Part shown: positions 1 through 14,500 of the stretch, one piece after another
Numbering within the stretch: position 1 is the stretch's first letter
How the letters are laid out: every line of letters starts with the position of its first letter
Assembly (NCBI GenBank): GCA_000499405.2
Contig: HG738137.1
Coordinates: 1,178,001-1,242,000 of the forward strand
Direction: 5' to 3'
Length of the DNA stretch: 64,000 nt
DNA from: Onchocerca volvulus
Lineage: Eukaryota > Nematoda > Chromadorea > Rhabditida > Onchocercidae
Notes under the pieces: model-generated
Told to the model about the DNA's origin: nothing
Database searches by the model: none
The model's input: the letters and a program-made list of their open reading frames with translations, nothing else
Made by a program: the position numbers and the translations under genes

Positions 1-170
1 ATTCAATTATTTTCATTCCACTCAATCTTTTAAATATTAGTGAAAATTGTTTAGTTGAATTTTAATCAGAAAACAATATTTGTCGTATTTTTTCTAATCT
101 AATGAGGCGATGAGAAAGAAAGGAAGAATTGAAATGAATTATCCATTATTCATTAAAGATGAAAACTAAC

Positions 171-3100
171 CGTATATTATTTGATTTAACCATAATGCTA
201 ATGAGTGATCGGAACTTTTTGTTGCAAAATTATTTGCAGCAATTAACATGTCGGGTACGTCAACAGCGACTAGTTTAGCGGAAAGAAGCGTTGCAAGAGC
301 TTGTATCCGTGGTACACCCTCATCACGTACGATTGTTACACTATCTGTTATGTGACTTCTGCAAAATTATTTTCCGTTTTCTGATACTTGCAAAAAAAAA
401 AGAAAAAAAAAACATGTGCTATAACGTAATATGGATATTATATGTCATCTATGCAGTTTTTGTTCATTTTTATCTATATAACAGTACTAATTCATTTCAT
501 CATAGATTTATTTCCGGACAAATACGTATTATTTGGATTGTTACTATAAATTACTCTATGTAATAATTCTCACTGTAATTTCAAAAGCCATTCCAATCAG
601 TAACTGATGGAAACAGGAAGTTACTACGTTCTGCATCACATATTTCATCTAAATTATAACTGGTCGTAAAATGAAGATCTTTTTCGTGTCTATTTTTATT
701 ATTCAAATAAAAAAATTGAAACAAATTATCTCGAAATTTTTCCTCAAAATGAAAGTATCCTCAAAATTTTATTCCTGAAACATAACTTATGCTAAAGGTA
801 TTATACCGAATAAGTAAATTAAGTAAAACTGCAACCCATAATTCCATGATAACATTTAGTTTTGCGGTGAATCATTTTTCAAAAAAAGAAAAACTAAAAT
901 TACTTTAAAATACTATCTTTTAAATCATTATTACTATTGTTTATATATAGTATAATTTATTTGATCCGTCAAATAAAACAAATATATTTTCTTTTATTTA
1001 TATAAAAAAGTTAAATTACCAACACACTTACTTCGCTTCTTGTAATCTGGAATGTAAGTAAGAATGCAATGCATGTACGAAATGAGCGGATGCTTTCAGA
1101 AGAAACGAACTGGACTGTAATTTACCAGGTGTAATTCTTTCGAATAATCCGTAAAAGTCAGCTTCACGACATGTCATCAGATATAAGATGGCTAAGCTTA
1201 GGTTTACTACAGTCCATGATTCTGTGTCTTTTGCTGTCTGAAAAAATGCATTATTTACGTAAAATGTAGAAATTTCTTAAACATCAAGGATTTGAAAAAG
1301 TCACTGTAAAATAGATATATACGAAATGTCAATTGTGATTACTAACGTACTTAAATAATACAAATACGCCACGAATATTATGAGTCCTTAAAATATTTTT
1401 TATAAATAAATCAGCAACTTACCCTTAACGCGGCTTGGAACTGTCGCTCTGCATCATCTGGTAAATGTACAAACCAACAGTACATACCCTATAAGATCCA
1501 AAATTTAGACTTGACGCATTTGAATGGAAAGAAATAAATAATAACAGTAATAATAATTCATTCTTTTATTTTTCATTTCTCCTTTTTTCATCACTTTTCC
1601 TTTATTTTTTTGTTACGTCATTCGCCATCTAACTTTATGAATTGGAATCTATTTCTTACTTTGAAATATCTGAACCAACCACAAATATATAATTAGCCAG
1701 AAATTCATTTCTTTAAAAAGTTAGAAAAAAATAATCATAGAAATAATGTTGGCTCGGTGTCAATTAAGAATTAACCAAAGTTACAATACGTTCTAATAAA
1801 TATGATATAGTAATTGGTAGTTATAAAAAAGTACTTACCAGCAACGTATGTAACTGAGCTTCGAAATGACTAAATAAATCACTACTCTGCCTCATTCGTT
1901 CCATCATAGCACCTAGCTGGAATGTTTAAATATTTTATCATTCAAAAAAATTTCTTTTTCCAATGGAAATTTAAACTTTTCCGGAATTTGGCAATTTCCA
2001 ATTGTTTTTATCTTGCTATAAAAAGTGCTCTGAATAGCTATTGCATCATGTAATGTATGGAAAGTTCAACAGTTAAACAAGATCGAAATATGATCATCTC
2101 CAGAAGCTTCAATAAATCTCTAGACTGTCTTGAAAAAAATACTTGCTGTGTTCAGTGTTCATTAATGATTTACCAACAAGGAAAAGATATCAATGCCTTA
2201 AATTTTTAAAATTTTTAAAAAAATTAGAAAAAGAAATATCAGTACACTAAATTTTTAAACCATCCCATGATATTCCTTTTAATAAATAGATAACACACTT
2301 ATATGTATACTTTGAAAAGATAGAAACATTCTAGGTAGTGTATGATATGTAAATTATAATTATCACAATAGATACATAAAAAAGTTCTTCGAATAGATTA
2401 CAAGAACCAAAACAAAGACAAAAATAAAATTAAACATACAACATTTATAGTTTCCAAAGGTCGTGCTAGCATTAGTTGCGCAGCGGAAATATTCTCCAAT
2501 AATATAATTTCAAATGCAGCCAATGAATCCAGCGCTCCACGTCTTATCACTGGCCAATTTGATTTAGCCATTAAACGTCGCATATCAGTGATATGCCGTA
2601 TAGCAATCGAGTGATATTTATGAGCCCTGAAGAAGCAAAGACAAATACTTTAAACTATTTCTCAATCTTTGTTTATCCCACAAATACCACGTTTTATAGC
2701 ATTTGAAACACTGTATCTTTTGCATTCTGTGTTTACTAACGGGCATAAAATATCATCAGCATAAGATCATTGGACTGTGTTGGAGGAAATTCTTACGCTC
2801 ACTCAATATCCTTTAATAATCATTTGAAATCATTTGATAACTGCCAAGTATAATTTCCAAATTCTAATTATCTATTATAATTGAACCAAGCATAGCAGCC
2901 ATGATATACTTGGGAAATTTGAAATTTTAATTATCGTATTTTGCATATATCACTAAATAAATTTATTTAAAGCTTTCAACACTTTCATATGTTTTTGAAA
3001 AATATAGGAAATTCAAATCTTTATTATCTTACGTACTTAACCTTCACATACCATTAAATAAACTCTACTTACGTAATCGGTAAAAAAAAAAATACTCTCC

Positions 3101-6100
3101 ACATACCACTAAATAAATCTTATTTATATGATTGGTAAGAAAAACATACATTCAAACATTTCATAATGTTTGAAAAAAATAATATGAATAATTCCAATTA
3201 ATAAATAGTCGGGAATCAATAATTCAAATCTTTGTTCTAAAGGACTCATCTAACTCCAATTTCAATCAATCCTTAAAAGCCATTATAATAGAATAATTGT
3301 ATGGGATCATGAAACAAATTCGTTTCATGAAATGAACAACGAATTTGTGATTAAAATTCCCTTCCATTTTTGCCACCATTGATTTGATAGCACCTGCATT
3401 AAAGTGCAATGTGCATCATGCCCAGTATTGGTGGCTTAATAGGCTCTTCACGGGAACGAACCTTCAACAGTAACGGTTTCACTAACGCTAGAAACCATTA
3501 CACCAAGGAGTACTTCACACCCACACAATATTAATATAGGCATTTAAGAATGTGAAATAAATTAAAAAAATTACTATATCTAACTAACCTTTCAATTTGG
3601 CATGTTTGCAAACTTTGTATCACGGTAAGTACGTATGTAAGTGCAATTAACGTTTCTTTACCCATCCAATCAAAAGTTGGTAATATTGCCGAAGTTGTCT
3701 CACCGTAGGTTAATTTCATCGTTTGAACCAATGTTTGCAATTGTCGCAAACATATTTTTGTACTTTTTAACTGAAAAATATCGAGCAAAGGTAAAGTTCA
3801 TCATTCGAAATTGAAATATATAATTTAAAATGAAAATTTTAATCATTAATCAATATAATATTCAATCGAAAAATTTCAGTGTTCTCAAATTTAGAAATTC
3901 ATTTGATTTCAATGTCAAGACTTAATTCAAATTTCGAGTCAATACATCCATAATCATATCTTAAAAATGCAAAATCTCAAAATCTTCATTTTTTTTTTCA
4001 ATTTTTATACACCAATCCAAATTCAGCAACTTTAAATACAAATTAACAATCTTAATCTTTTCTGGTTCTTTCTAATTCAAATTAGGTTCAAATTTCGAAA
4101 TATCAAGTTTAAAATGGAATCATTTTAGTTTTTAATCATGATATTCTAAGATCCAAACATTTCAATCTAAACTTCAACAATTTCAAGATTTTTCCACTAA
4201 ATTTAATTTACAAAGTTGAAATTGCTAACTTTAACAAAAAATAACAAACCAAGCCAGCTGATATAAAGAAACAAATTTGGACCGTACAGCAGAAAGCTTT
4301 GATATAATCCAAGCACGCATTATCGGCATTCAGAATTACTAACTTTTCACTTACTTCCATTATACTTTTCATCAACTCTTCTTCTCGACTTAAATCCATT
4401 GATATAATCTGCAATATTACGAGAGAACAAAAAGTGATGATTACCAATCAACATAGTTTATGGAATTTTTAATGTTAGTTCTTTTTAATTTGTTTTTTTT
4501 TTCTTTTTTCCTTGTGTATACTTCATAACATACAATATAAAAGACATGTACCAATTAATTTTTCTGCTATTTCTTCAAATTTTTATCAAAATTATCGGAA
4601 TAAATACTGAAGTATCAAAGCGAAATTCTCACTATCTTCAACAATGAATAAATAGCATCGTAGTATAGTGATGCAAGTCATGGTTTCTGTATTGCTTAAA
4701 TTAAAGTTTCATTTCCGGCATTCTCGTTTAATATTAGCTATATTTTTAAAAAATTAATGCCATACTGTTCAACTATTTTTTTGAGCTTACCATTGCAGAT
4801 GAAAGACGAAAATAGCATTCCAAAGCTGGATCATTGAGCTGATTAAATAGCGATGCACCAGCTTCAACTATTTCACTTGCATTATTCCAATCATTCATTG
4901 CTCCATGGATTTCCTGAAATTATTTCTTCATTCAATCTGAAAATAATTTTTTGATCCGATTTGAATGGTCAATCTTTCGATACTACCAAAAATTACCAAA
5001 CAGCTCTGAATTAGATTTTTTCAACGTCGATTAAGATGGCTTTATTATTCAGCCTCTCGAAAAAGTTAAATACTTGGCCATTATTAAAATAAGATTAATT
5101 TCTTACTTGACAGAAATGAGTTATCTCTTCAGTGTCAACTTGCTTATTTAACTACTAAGAATAGAGTTAAAAAAATTCATTAATAATTGTCAGATCAACC
5201 AATTAGCAAGAGGACTTTTGCATAAAAATGGTGCTGAAAACAAATTATGGTATTATATGCAACATTAGGAACATTGGATTAAGCCTATATTTTTTTAAAA
5301 AAAAAATCTCATTTTCGAAAAAAGAACATATGCCATATATCCTTTTTATCGTAGTAATACTACCGATAAAGATCAATTTAAAAAAATAATGGAAGCAATA
5401 CCGCAAGTAGGAATAAGAGACGTGCATGAATAAGAGGGAAATCTCGAGAATGTACTGATTCCTTCCGTAACAGCTGTTTTACCGGCTCAAAAATTTTCAA
5501 CTGCATATATACTTCGGCAATTGAACAGGCTATTTCTATTCGATACTTCGTATATTCAGCACCTGCTTCTTTCATTCCATGATACTAAAAAAGTTGGAAA
5601 AAAATAGAAAAATGAACAATAAATACTGATAATTTACATAGCAGTGTGATAATATAGTGTGATAATATAAAATGACAGTATGACAACGTAAAACAATAAT
5701 AATGATAACATAAAGTAACAGCATTAATAACATATAAAAAACTAAGAATATAAAATAAACCATACAAAGGCATTAAAATAAACACAAATTCTATTAAGTT
5801 AACAAAAATCGGTTCCAAATTTGAATATTATAAAATTTAAATCTTCAGTATTTCATGGAAGTATGTATTTCGTGATATTTATGAAATCATATGCGCTGAA
5901 TTTTCCACATGTTAATATCAATGTGTAAATAAATTTTGCTACTAATAATAACATGACCATAAATCTCATTATGTAAATGACGAAAAGTCTAATAAAAACG
6001 AATGAAATACCGCTTGTTCCAAATGATGCCTTGCTAACTCAATATTCTTCGTATAATAAAAATATAATTTTCCAATTTGAAAATTCACAAATGATGTCAT

Positions 6101-6592
6101 TTCATGAGTCATCAGAGTTTTGAAACATGCCTGCAATAGTATTTACGCACTTTGACAGTTAATTCATCATTTAATTACAATAAATACAAGAATATCGACA
6201 GCATAAAAATCGTAGAAGTTTTGAAGATAATAATGGAACATTTGACTTGATTGGATTCGAGAAAGTGTATGGACGCTTGTTAAAAAACAAAACTTCTAGT
6301 TGCCTTATTTATTCATGAATAGAAATTGAAGTGGAAATTCAAAACTTTAAATTAAAACATGAAAATCTTCATAAAAAATATGAAACATTTATCAGGACGG
6401 AAATTTTCTGAAAAAAAATGATAAAATTTAAATATAAATGTGTATAAAAGCAAAACAAACTTTTAAACATTTAATGGCCATTTTATACTTCGGAGGATTG
6501 TGTGACCGGAAAAATTCAGCTGCTTCTAGCAATAATATGGCTGCTTGATCAAATAAATATCGTTCCGGTAAGTAATTTTCCATCACACTCAT
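171..6592 (-). CDS. mau-2: MAU-2 / SCC4 cohesin-loading complex subunit, 3' end outside window
   Basis: MAU-2 is the TPR-repeat partner of NIPBL/SCC2 and loads cohesin onto chromatin; in C. elegans mau-2 is also known for cell and axon migration. Eleven exons read in phase: 6592-6461, 6130-6011, 5584-5402, 4913-4791, 4408-4250, 3770-3589, 2626-2440, 1916-1839, 1488-1423, 1237-1032, 358-171, giving about 541 residues against about 613 in human MAU2. Every exon aligns collinearly with the family as I know it: NPPKYKMAIKCLK near the N-terminus, YYTKNIELARHHLEQA, CLRQLQTLVQTM, HFEAQLHTLLGMYCWF, and DAERQFQAALR followed by the LERI-like FERITPGKLQ. The start is the ATG at 6592, one base after a TTTCAG acceptor, as expected of a trans-spliced nematode message. 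The last visible exon ends at a plausible donor (GGTTAGT, about 170), so the C-terminal tail of roughly 60-70 residues is beyond the left edge. No frameshift or internal stop was seen. Confidence 0.93.
3042..3152. repeat. Diverged direct repeat, ~55-bp unit
   Basis: Two adjacent copies of a unit beginning CACATACCAyTAAATAAA and ending with a GTAAnAAAA stretch lie in the mau-2 intron between exons 3589 and 2626. Confidence 0.7.
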
Positions 6593-6599
6593 TCTGAAA
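6593..6599 (-). promoter_or_regulatory. Probable trans-splice acceptor of mau-2
   Basis: The minus strand reads ATTTCAG and then A-ATG, so the AG (6595-6594) lies one base before the start codon. No coding frame that fits MAU2 lies upstream. In nematodes this arrangement usually marks the point where a spliced leader is joined. A cis-spliced 5' UTR intron is the alternative. Confidence 0.5.
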
Positions 6600-8517
6600 T
6601 AATGCAGATTTACAATTGGTTTAATCATTGGTTTTATCGTTTTATCATTATCATTTAATCATTTTTAATCATTTCAATTTTTATATAAATGTAAATTATA
6701 AATAGTGGAATGGATATAAATATAGTGTAGATGAATATTGCACATAGTTCAAATTTAATATGGGCTTTCACATTTTATAGAAATATTAATAGTATATAGA
6801 TTTTTTTGATGTACTTTCGAAATTACAATCATGAAGAATTGTCTGAGCTATACGCCAGTTTTGTTTCCGGAAATATTCCCAATCGTATTACTAATATTCT
6901 TTTCTCTAATTTTCGAAACGATTTCATGATAAATTATCCTAACTGTAGATCATATTTTTCATTACGAATTACTACTTTAACAATCATCTGGATCGCATAT
7001 TACGTACATAAAATACAAGTTGCTTTATGACGTAGTACAAAGTTTCACAATTTCACATAAATTTTCTAAATAATGGTATATATATATATAAAGACCAGAA
7101 GAGAACAATTAATGAGCTGAAAGTTTTTTTAAATTTCAATTAAAATATGCATGAAATTTATTCCTGTTTTGAAAATTACATGAAAAACCGGAGGAAATCT
7201 ATGGGTAATATCATATATAGCTAATTAAACAGTATTTTGAAGTAATTAATCGATTATAATGCGTAGAATGCATGCAAAGTTTGCCAATAATTTGTTAGAG
7301 TAATCAAAAAGTAAAAGATAATGGATACATAACTGGTAAACATTTGACTTGTAATTACCTATCAAATAAATTATTCAACAGAAATGAGCAATTTACTTCA
7401 ATCATATATACTAATCATTAATTATACTAAGTTTCCTTCCCTTTTTTCTTCACAAGTCTTCCACGTACGTCATGACACGCACGTCATATCTCACGCTGTT
7501 TTCAGGAAGCTTAAAAGTGCTACATATGTATGTCCTCCATTACTTACCATTATAATTGCGTCTCTTCCGCTCTCCTACCAAATCTCTCTCTCAGGCTTCT
7601 TTCCTTCCTTCCAAGTAACGCTGCAACACAATGCATGCAGCGTAGCGTAGCAGCACTGCAGCGTAAACTATCAAAATGAAAGCCATTTGTGAAAAGAAAA
7701 GAATACATATCGCTCGAGCTGTCGTCTTAACACAGCCGCCATCCAACAAATTACAGCGTCACCACCGCTACATATCGATCGTATCTTCTTGTCTGTCCGT
7801 GTATGTTGGGATATGTATGTGAACTTCATCGATTATATATTTATGTACGTCGTGTATGTTCCTCTCCAATTGTGTGTGTATGCATATGTATGTGTGTGTA
7901 TGTCGGTTTAGCTTGTAGAAGGGTCGCATACACAGACACACACGCACATAGACACATATAAACGAATAACATTTGGTTCTCTGTTTTACTCTGGCATTGC
8001 TGAATGGTAGGAATAAGCTGGTTGTTTTGTTGGTCTTCTGCTGGTCACTCGTTTGGTTGAACTGGTCAGTTGCGCCTAAACCTGAGCCTAGTATTTCTCA
8101 TTTAATTCCTTCTTTGATCCAAATAACCTGTGGAGAGATAGCACTGATGTGTTTGATTGAAATGACTGGTGATAAGCGAATGATAAGTGATGAAGAGAGG
8201 AGGAAGAGGTCGATGAAGATAAGATGGCTTGTTGCAGTGATTATAGCCTGAAGCAAATAAATGCCAATAATTAGTTGCAGCTCTTCCGGTATGCTTCACA
8301 TATTGTATGATAAAACCGGTTGAAATGAGAGTAACTGCGGGTTGGTCCAAATTGCCATACATATTGTCAAACTGCTGCTAACACCGCTATTTCATTCTTG
8401 ATCCGTTATTTCCTGCTACCACATTATTCTTTTATTTTTACTATTTGCATATTCGATATAAATCAAAAATTCGGACCAAATTTCATACAACTTCCTGATT
8501 ATTACTCAAATTAACGA
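6600..8517. promoter_or_regulatory. Divergent intergenic region between mau-2 and lin-10
   Basis: The two genes are transcribed away from each other from this 1.9 kb. The mau-2 half (6600-7380) is plain AT-rich sequence. From about 7440 to 8300 the composition changes: GC-richer stretches with repeated ACGTCA/TGACGT-like words (7465-7490), a GCAGCG/GCGTAGC cluster (7618-7665), and long CA/GT tracts with TGTGTGTATG and CACACACG words (7795-7955). This looks like a core promoter zone and is most likely the lin-10 promoter, but no TATA box or defined transcription start can be named. Short open frames here (for example 7973-8251) show no family similarity and are judged non-coding. Confidence 0.5.
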
Positions 8518-11500
8518 ATGACAATGCAAACGGGTGATCATTCCGGTTCCATTCCGGTTTCCGTGCGAGGTATTGATTGTACCACGCCGCCAGTAACAGC
8601 AACAGCAACTGCAATGATAGCAGCACAAACCTCTGCAGAATGTAACAGTATGGAACCGAATTTCTCAAATGGTATGCTTTGAGTTCACGTAGAGTTTGCG
8701 TGAGTTTTGATGAAGAAGAGCGGGAATTTTAAGTCTCGTCATCCGTTTCATATAGACGTCTTCAAATAGGAACATGAACTTCGGACGGAAATAATTCGCT
8801 TAGACGTTTTGTTCATTTCAGTAAACAGTTATGCTGGTAGTAGAATGATAATTATGTAATATCACTGATACTGAGAATTAGTTCAAATTATCCAATAATT
8901 GGGAAATTGAAAAAAAGGGTACTGTTTCAAATTAACTGTTTAAATTCCCCGTTTAAAATTAACTGTTTAAATTAACTGTTTAAAAGTTAATTTGAAACAG
9001 TATCTTTTTTTTCAATTTCCCAATTATTAGATAATTTGAACCTAAGATTTCATAGTTAAACTTGAAATATACGTAAGCATGATGATCCGAGGGTCAGGAA
9101 TGATATAATAAAATAATTCCGGCAAATATGGAGAGAGGAGTCTTTAGAGTTCATTTGTAAGGCAGGAATCCAAGTTCCGACTTCTGACCTATGATCTGTG
9201 GAACCGATGAAGAATGCACTCATGACTCAGCAGTATTCTACTAGTTACTAATCTTTTCTCTTGTTCTCTTCTTTGTAAATTAAAATGCGAAATGTTTTAT
9301 GTGGTAGAAGGACATGCGAAGGTCTTTTTGATACTTATGTCATCACGGGATTGAGAGGTTTAGCTTGACGTAAAATTGACAGCAGGGTGATATGGGAAAT
9401 TGGTGTGATCAACAGATGATTTTCCATTATTTGGTTACACAAATGATTCCTCCGTTATATTTCATCATTACTGATTATATCTAAAAGGCGGGGCCGTCTA
9501 CGTCTTCACGTAAGACGTGAATGATTGAATGGAAAAAAATGATGTAAAAAGAAATGAACTGTAACTTTTCGTTTCATTCGTAGACATTCACATTTGTTGT
9601 TGCTTAAAATATTTTTACATATCTTTTCTTTTTTTTATGTTCAAATTTAATCACACAAACAACAATCAGCGCTTGATCTGAAAAATTTTGTGACCTGTAA
9701 ATATGAAGTGAAAGAAGAAAAAGTGGAGAAAAGAAATTGATTTATAAGAATGATATTTAAAACATTCGTTAAAATGGTAACATAATATCGAATTAAAAGA
9801 TTTTAAAGAGATGCATCGAGAAATATTGCCAGCTTATTATCTATTATTAAGTCTGTCTTTGTAAAAATTCCCTCTTGCAATCAGCTTAACAATAATACAT
9901 TATGTTTCGATCTTTTCAATTATTCCGGAAATTCTTCGTATGATGTTACTTCCTGACATGTTGCAATAATTGATTTCCAAACTGAAACTTAATAAACAAA
10001 AAGATAGCACATTTGATATTTCGTTTCCAATCCCAATTTTATATTCTTTTTCTTTTCTCAGGAAAGTCCTCAGACAAAAAAAAAAAAAAAAAATAGCCAT
10101 AATGAATCAATGAAGGCATTCACTGCGTGCTTCTTCTATTGCTTTTGCTATTCAGTTCGAATGGGAAGAAAGAATACCCAAATTTTACCTAACTTTTTGG
10201 GGCTTTTTTAGAATTAGAAAAAACTTAGCTTCCATTAATGCAATCTTTCAATTAATACTGAATTTTTAAGTTTTACACACATATTCTTTTACACATTTTC
10301 TTCAAGTCTGATATTACTCGTTATATCATCCTTTTTTACCGCAAAGATTACTGCTAAAACTTCCATACATGAATAAAGGAATATCTAACATCTGACATAA
10401 CATAGCAATATAAAAATGCCGAAATTCATTTACCTATAAAAGAACGAAAGGAAAAAAAATACATATCTTTTGGTTTTTTTACCGCTAAAGATATGAATAT
10501 TACATCAAATTTGCCGCATAAGTTAAACTTCCGTAGTTTTATGTAAATAGCTAGAATTATCTATATGTTTCAAATTGCAAAATTTTGATTGAATGATTAT
10601 TGAATGATTAATTGATTGATCTAATTGTATATGCTATGTAACACTGTAAACAGACGAAAATTATTTTGTTACAATATGTAACTGATATTAATTCGAACGA
10701 ATCTATACTTTGTTCAAGACAAGCTAAAGAAGCATTATTATTAGCAATAATTCTTGATTGAAGCAATGATCAGATTATTTTTAGCACTTTTTTTTTTTCT
10801 AATTTTTGATTTGATAAAATGTGATTTGGAAATTTAGATCTTAATCTTTTATAGTTAATACTGTTATTAATAAACAATCCCTCCTTCTAAAGCAGTTATC
10901 ATTTCAATCCATAAGATGGAATGATATTAATCAGCACTTTATTTGGATTATTTTTTATTAAGAAATGAAAAGATTTATCTGATTTGTTATGCGTTCTCAT
11001 TATCCCTGTCTTTTTTTTTTTTTGTCTCTCTCTAAATTTATGTATTCGAATAAAGAAATATATATTTTGCATTATTAAATAGTCCAAATTAACAATATCC
11101 AACGATAAGAAAAAGAAATGCTAGGAAGAGCCGAAATATAGAACGTTTATTCGATGAAAGGAAAGAAAAGCATCTGGCCTTTTGTTAAACTAATCGCTAA
11201 AATTCAGAGCCTAGGCTCGAGATACTATATTATCATTAAAGCCTGATGCCTAAGCGTTTTTTTCTCGATTATAAATCATTCATTCATTCATATGCATATA
11301 TACATACATAAATCATTCCTCCACTTTTTTTTTTTTTTTTTAACAAAAACCCTCGCAATTCAGTTTTTTTTTCCTTTTGTGATACTTTCTATACACACAT
11401 ATATTAATTGCACTTTCCGCACCCACAGCATTCTTAAGCTAATTAATTCATTTCCCTTCAACATTTCTTATTTCTGCTTTTCATTTATCTCATTATCACT

Positions 11501-14500
11501 ATTTTTGTGGTTCTTATTGTTGTTGTAACACTTTTTACCCTCTTTTTATTACCTATTTGCTATATTTTTAAAAGAATGATTTATATGATCATCACATTCC
11601 CGAGAAATTTTCGTCTTTATGAATGATTTTCCTATCAGCAAGTTATCAAACTGGTAATAAAATAATAAATTGATAAATTGTCCAAGTTATAATTGTGATT
11701 CAAAAATTTGGTCATCATGGACGACTTTTTTAATGCATTTTATGATTAATACACTTATTATCAACTATTGCAGTATGTGAAGCAGATCTACTACATATAA
11801 AAGATCGCAAATAATTGGGTTTATAAGTAATTAAGTAAAGATCTTTTGAGATTAGTAAGTGAATTCAATTATGATTTTAATTCAGCAGAGATATGTAGGT
11901 CAGCTGTCATAGTTAATAACATTGCTAATTAATAAATTAGGAAATTAATCCGATTACATCCGTCGAATCAGTTAATTAAGCTTTTAATAGCAAAACTATT
12001 TATTGCAATGTTCTGTATTCAAGTTTTTTGAATAAATGGTAAAATTGTATGAAAAAGGCAAACAGTGGCATGACTTGGTTTGAAATGATTGAGTAATTAA
12101 TTATTTAATTTTTTGTAGAAAAAAAAAGGGAAATTGCATACGAATATCGTTTTATAAGGAAAGATAAAATATGACGACAAATTTTCATCTCGATAAATTT
12201 TTTAATTTGGATTTTCCTTATTATCATTTATGTTGCTTATAAATAAGTATCTTGGACCGGGATTTCTCGAATTCTGTATTGAGATTTTTATTTAAAAGCC
12301 TAACGGTCCGGGTAGTATGTTTCTTTCTTTCTTTTTTTTTCTTTTTTCTTCAAACAAATAAATGAACAGAAAGATAACCATTTGCAAATTTATATGTCAA
12401 ATTTTTCAAAGATAATATTATGAAGTCGTATTGTTCCTGGAAACTTAGGAACAATTACAATTATGATTGTACAAGTTCACGTCTAATACGCTTACTTACT
12501 TGCTTATTCATGAAATCATGGAATAACATGATGTATATAACTATACTGTGAATATTTATGTTCGATTCATTGATTCAAGATGTTTTTGTACGTAAAATTT
12601 AAAATCTTCGAATAAGTTTGATAATGGCATGCAAGATATTTTACATAGATATCATTAACGAATTTTAGAAATATTATAGAAATTCAATCAAATTATTAAG
12701 TCATTTTAAGCTAATGAAAAGACAAAGACTATAATTAAGAATCTATTTTTCGGATCCATAATAATTACTTGTAATTGGGAAATATTTCCAATAGCTGTAA
12801 TTACCGAACTACTAAAGTTTCAATGATGATAAATCTGCTGAAATAATGATTAACTGAAATAAGCTTATCGAATATCGATTTTTGAATTTGAAATTGCGAG
12901 TATCGATTTTTTTTTTTTTTTTTTGAAGAATTTGAGATTGCGTTTATTTCTTCCACTATTTAATGGCGGCGCTTAAATCATTTTTAACTGATACTGTGAT
13001 TTAATTTCCATTTTTAATATATTTTCAGTACACACGATGTATATAAATTTAATAATTAATTGATGAATAGCCATTGAAATAAACAAACAATTCAACGATT
13101 GTGACATTCTTTGTCTCTATTTTTCTGATACAATATTTTGATTGTATAATTAGTTAATTAATCACAGAAATATTTGAATAATTACCTATCGATGCAAAAA
13201 TCTTAGTTTTAAATTTGAAATTTTTTGTGGATTTGAAACAAAAAAATATAGTTAAGAATGAATGAACTGATATACAATGTCAAATTCCAAATGAAATATT
13301 ATTTTCAAGATTTAAGTCTTTAAACCTGAAATTTTTTTTTCATATAGAAAAATAGGTTTTTCTTTTTTTGCAAATAGAAAGCGACTGTTTGCTGGGATTA
13401 AAATTTCCCATCTTTGATTGATTATGCTATTAAATATCAGACACAACATTTTTGTTCTTTTTTTCTTTTACTGAGTAATTTAGAGGATTTGTTTTTTTAC
13501 ATTTTCAATTCGCAATCCAAGATTTGACGGACAAAAAAATTTTTTTAAACTCTTTTCAACCATTTTTTGAAATCTTAGTATCATTTTTTTCAATTTTTTA
13601 TAGTATAACGCAGTTAGCAAATAGAGTTTTCTTTTCATTTCGCATATGAAAAGATGGCAATTATTAAAATTTTATTTTTTTAATTAGAGAAATTTAAAAT
13701 TTTTAAGAAAGTTAAAAATCTTTTGTTGTTTATTGATGTTAAAAGAGAACTAGGGAGAGGTAGAGAGAAAAAGAAAGAAAGAAATCAAGAATTTTTTCCA
13801 AGGATTTCAGTTCGTTAATAAAGTAGTTAAGATCAATTAGGTGATTAATGCAATTACCTTATTCAAGTACAGTGACGATAATAATGATGATAGTGATGAT
13901 GATGATGATAATGGTGATTTTGTGACTTTTGATTCCCGCGAAATCTTTTCAGGATACCTGAATGGATTATTTGTTTAGTGAAGGGATGATGTAAGCATTT
14001 GCTTGAAACTTCTTCCAAAAACATTTGGATTTTACTTTTTTACAACTCAAATTTTAATTGGCATACGGAAATATCGTATTTTTTAATCAAAATAATACAG
14101 TAGTCCTGCTGGAGGCTATGTTTATAATGAGATTAAAGGAGATCAAAAGAATCACGGAAATTGGAAGATGAGCAATCACTGAAATTCGCAATTCAGTTCA
14201 AAAATGGAATGAAACTTTTCTTCTTTCATCCCGAAATTGGGATGAAAATTTTCTTCCATTTTTGGAATACTCTTAATTTATCATCAGCTATTGATTTCTG
14301 ATCTTTTTTTTTATGACTTTATAGAAAAACATTTACACAATTATCGTCAGCAAAATAAATGATGTGTTGAAACTTCTAAATTCATTAGAATTAATAATTT
14401 AAACTCTTACAAAATATGATTATTTAAATTTAAGAATTTATTTGCTCAAGTTTGAAAATTCGAAATTTTTTGTTGTCTCATATTTGCGGATTTATTTATG

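Noticed and set aside
6806..7030. 74-codon plus frame upstream of mau-2
   Set aside because: AT-driven composition with no recognisable domain and no splice context.
7973..8251. 92-codon frame in the mau-2/lin-10 intergenic region
   Set aside because: No family similarity, overlapped by an equally open minus frame, and no splice sites linking it to lin-10; probably leader or promoter sequence.
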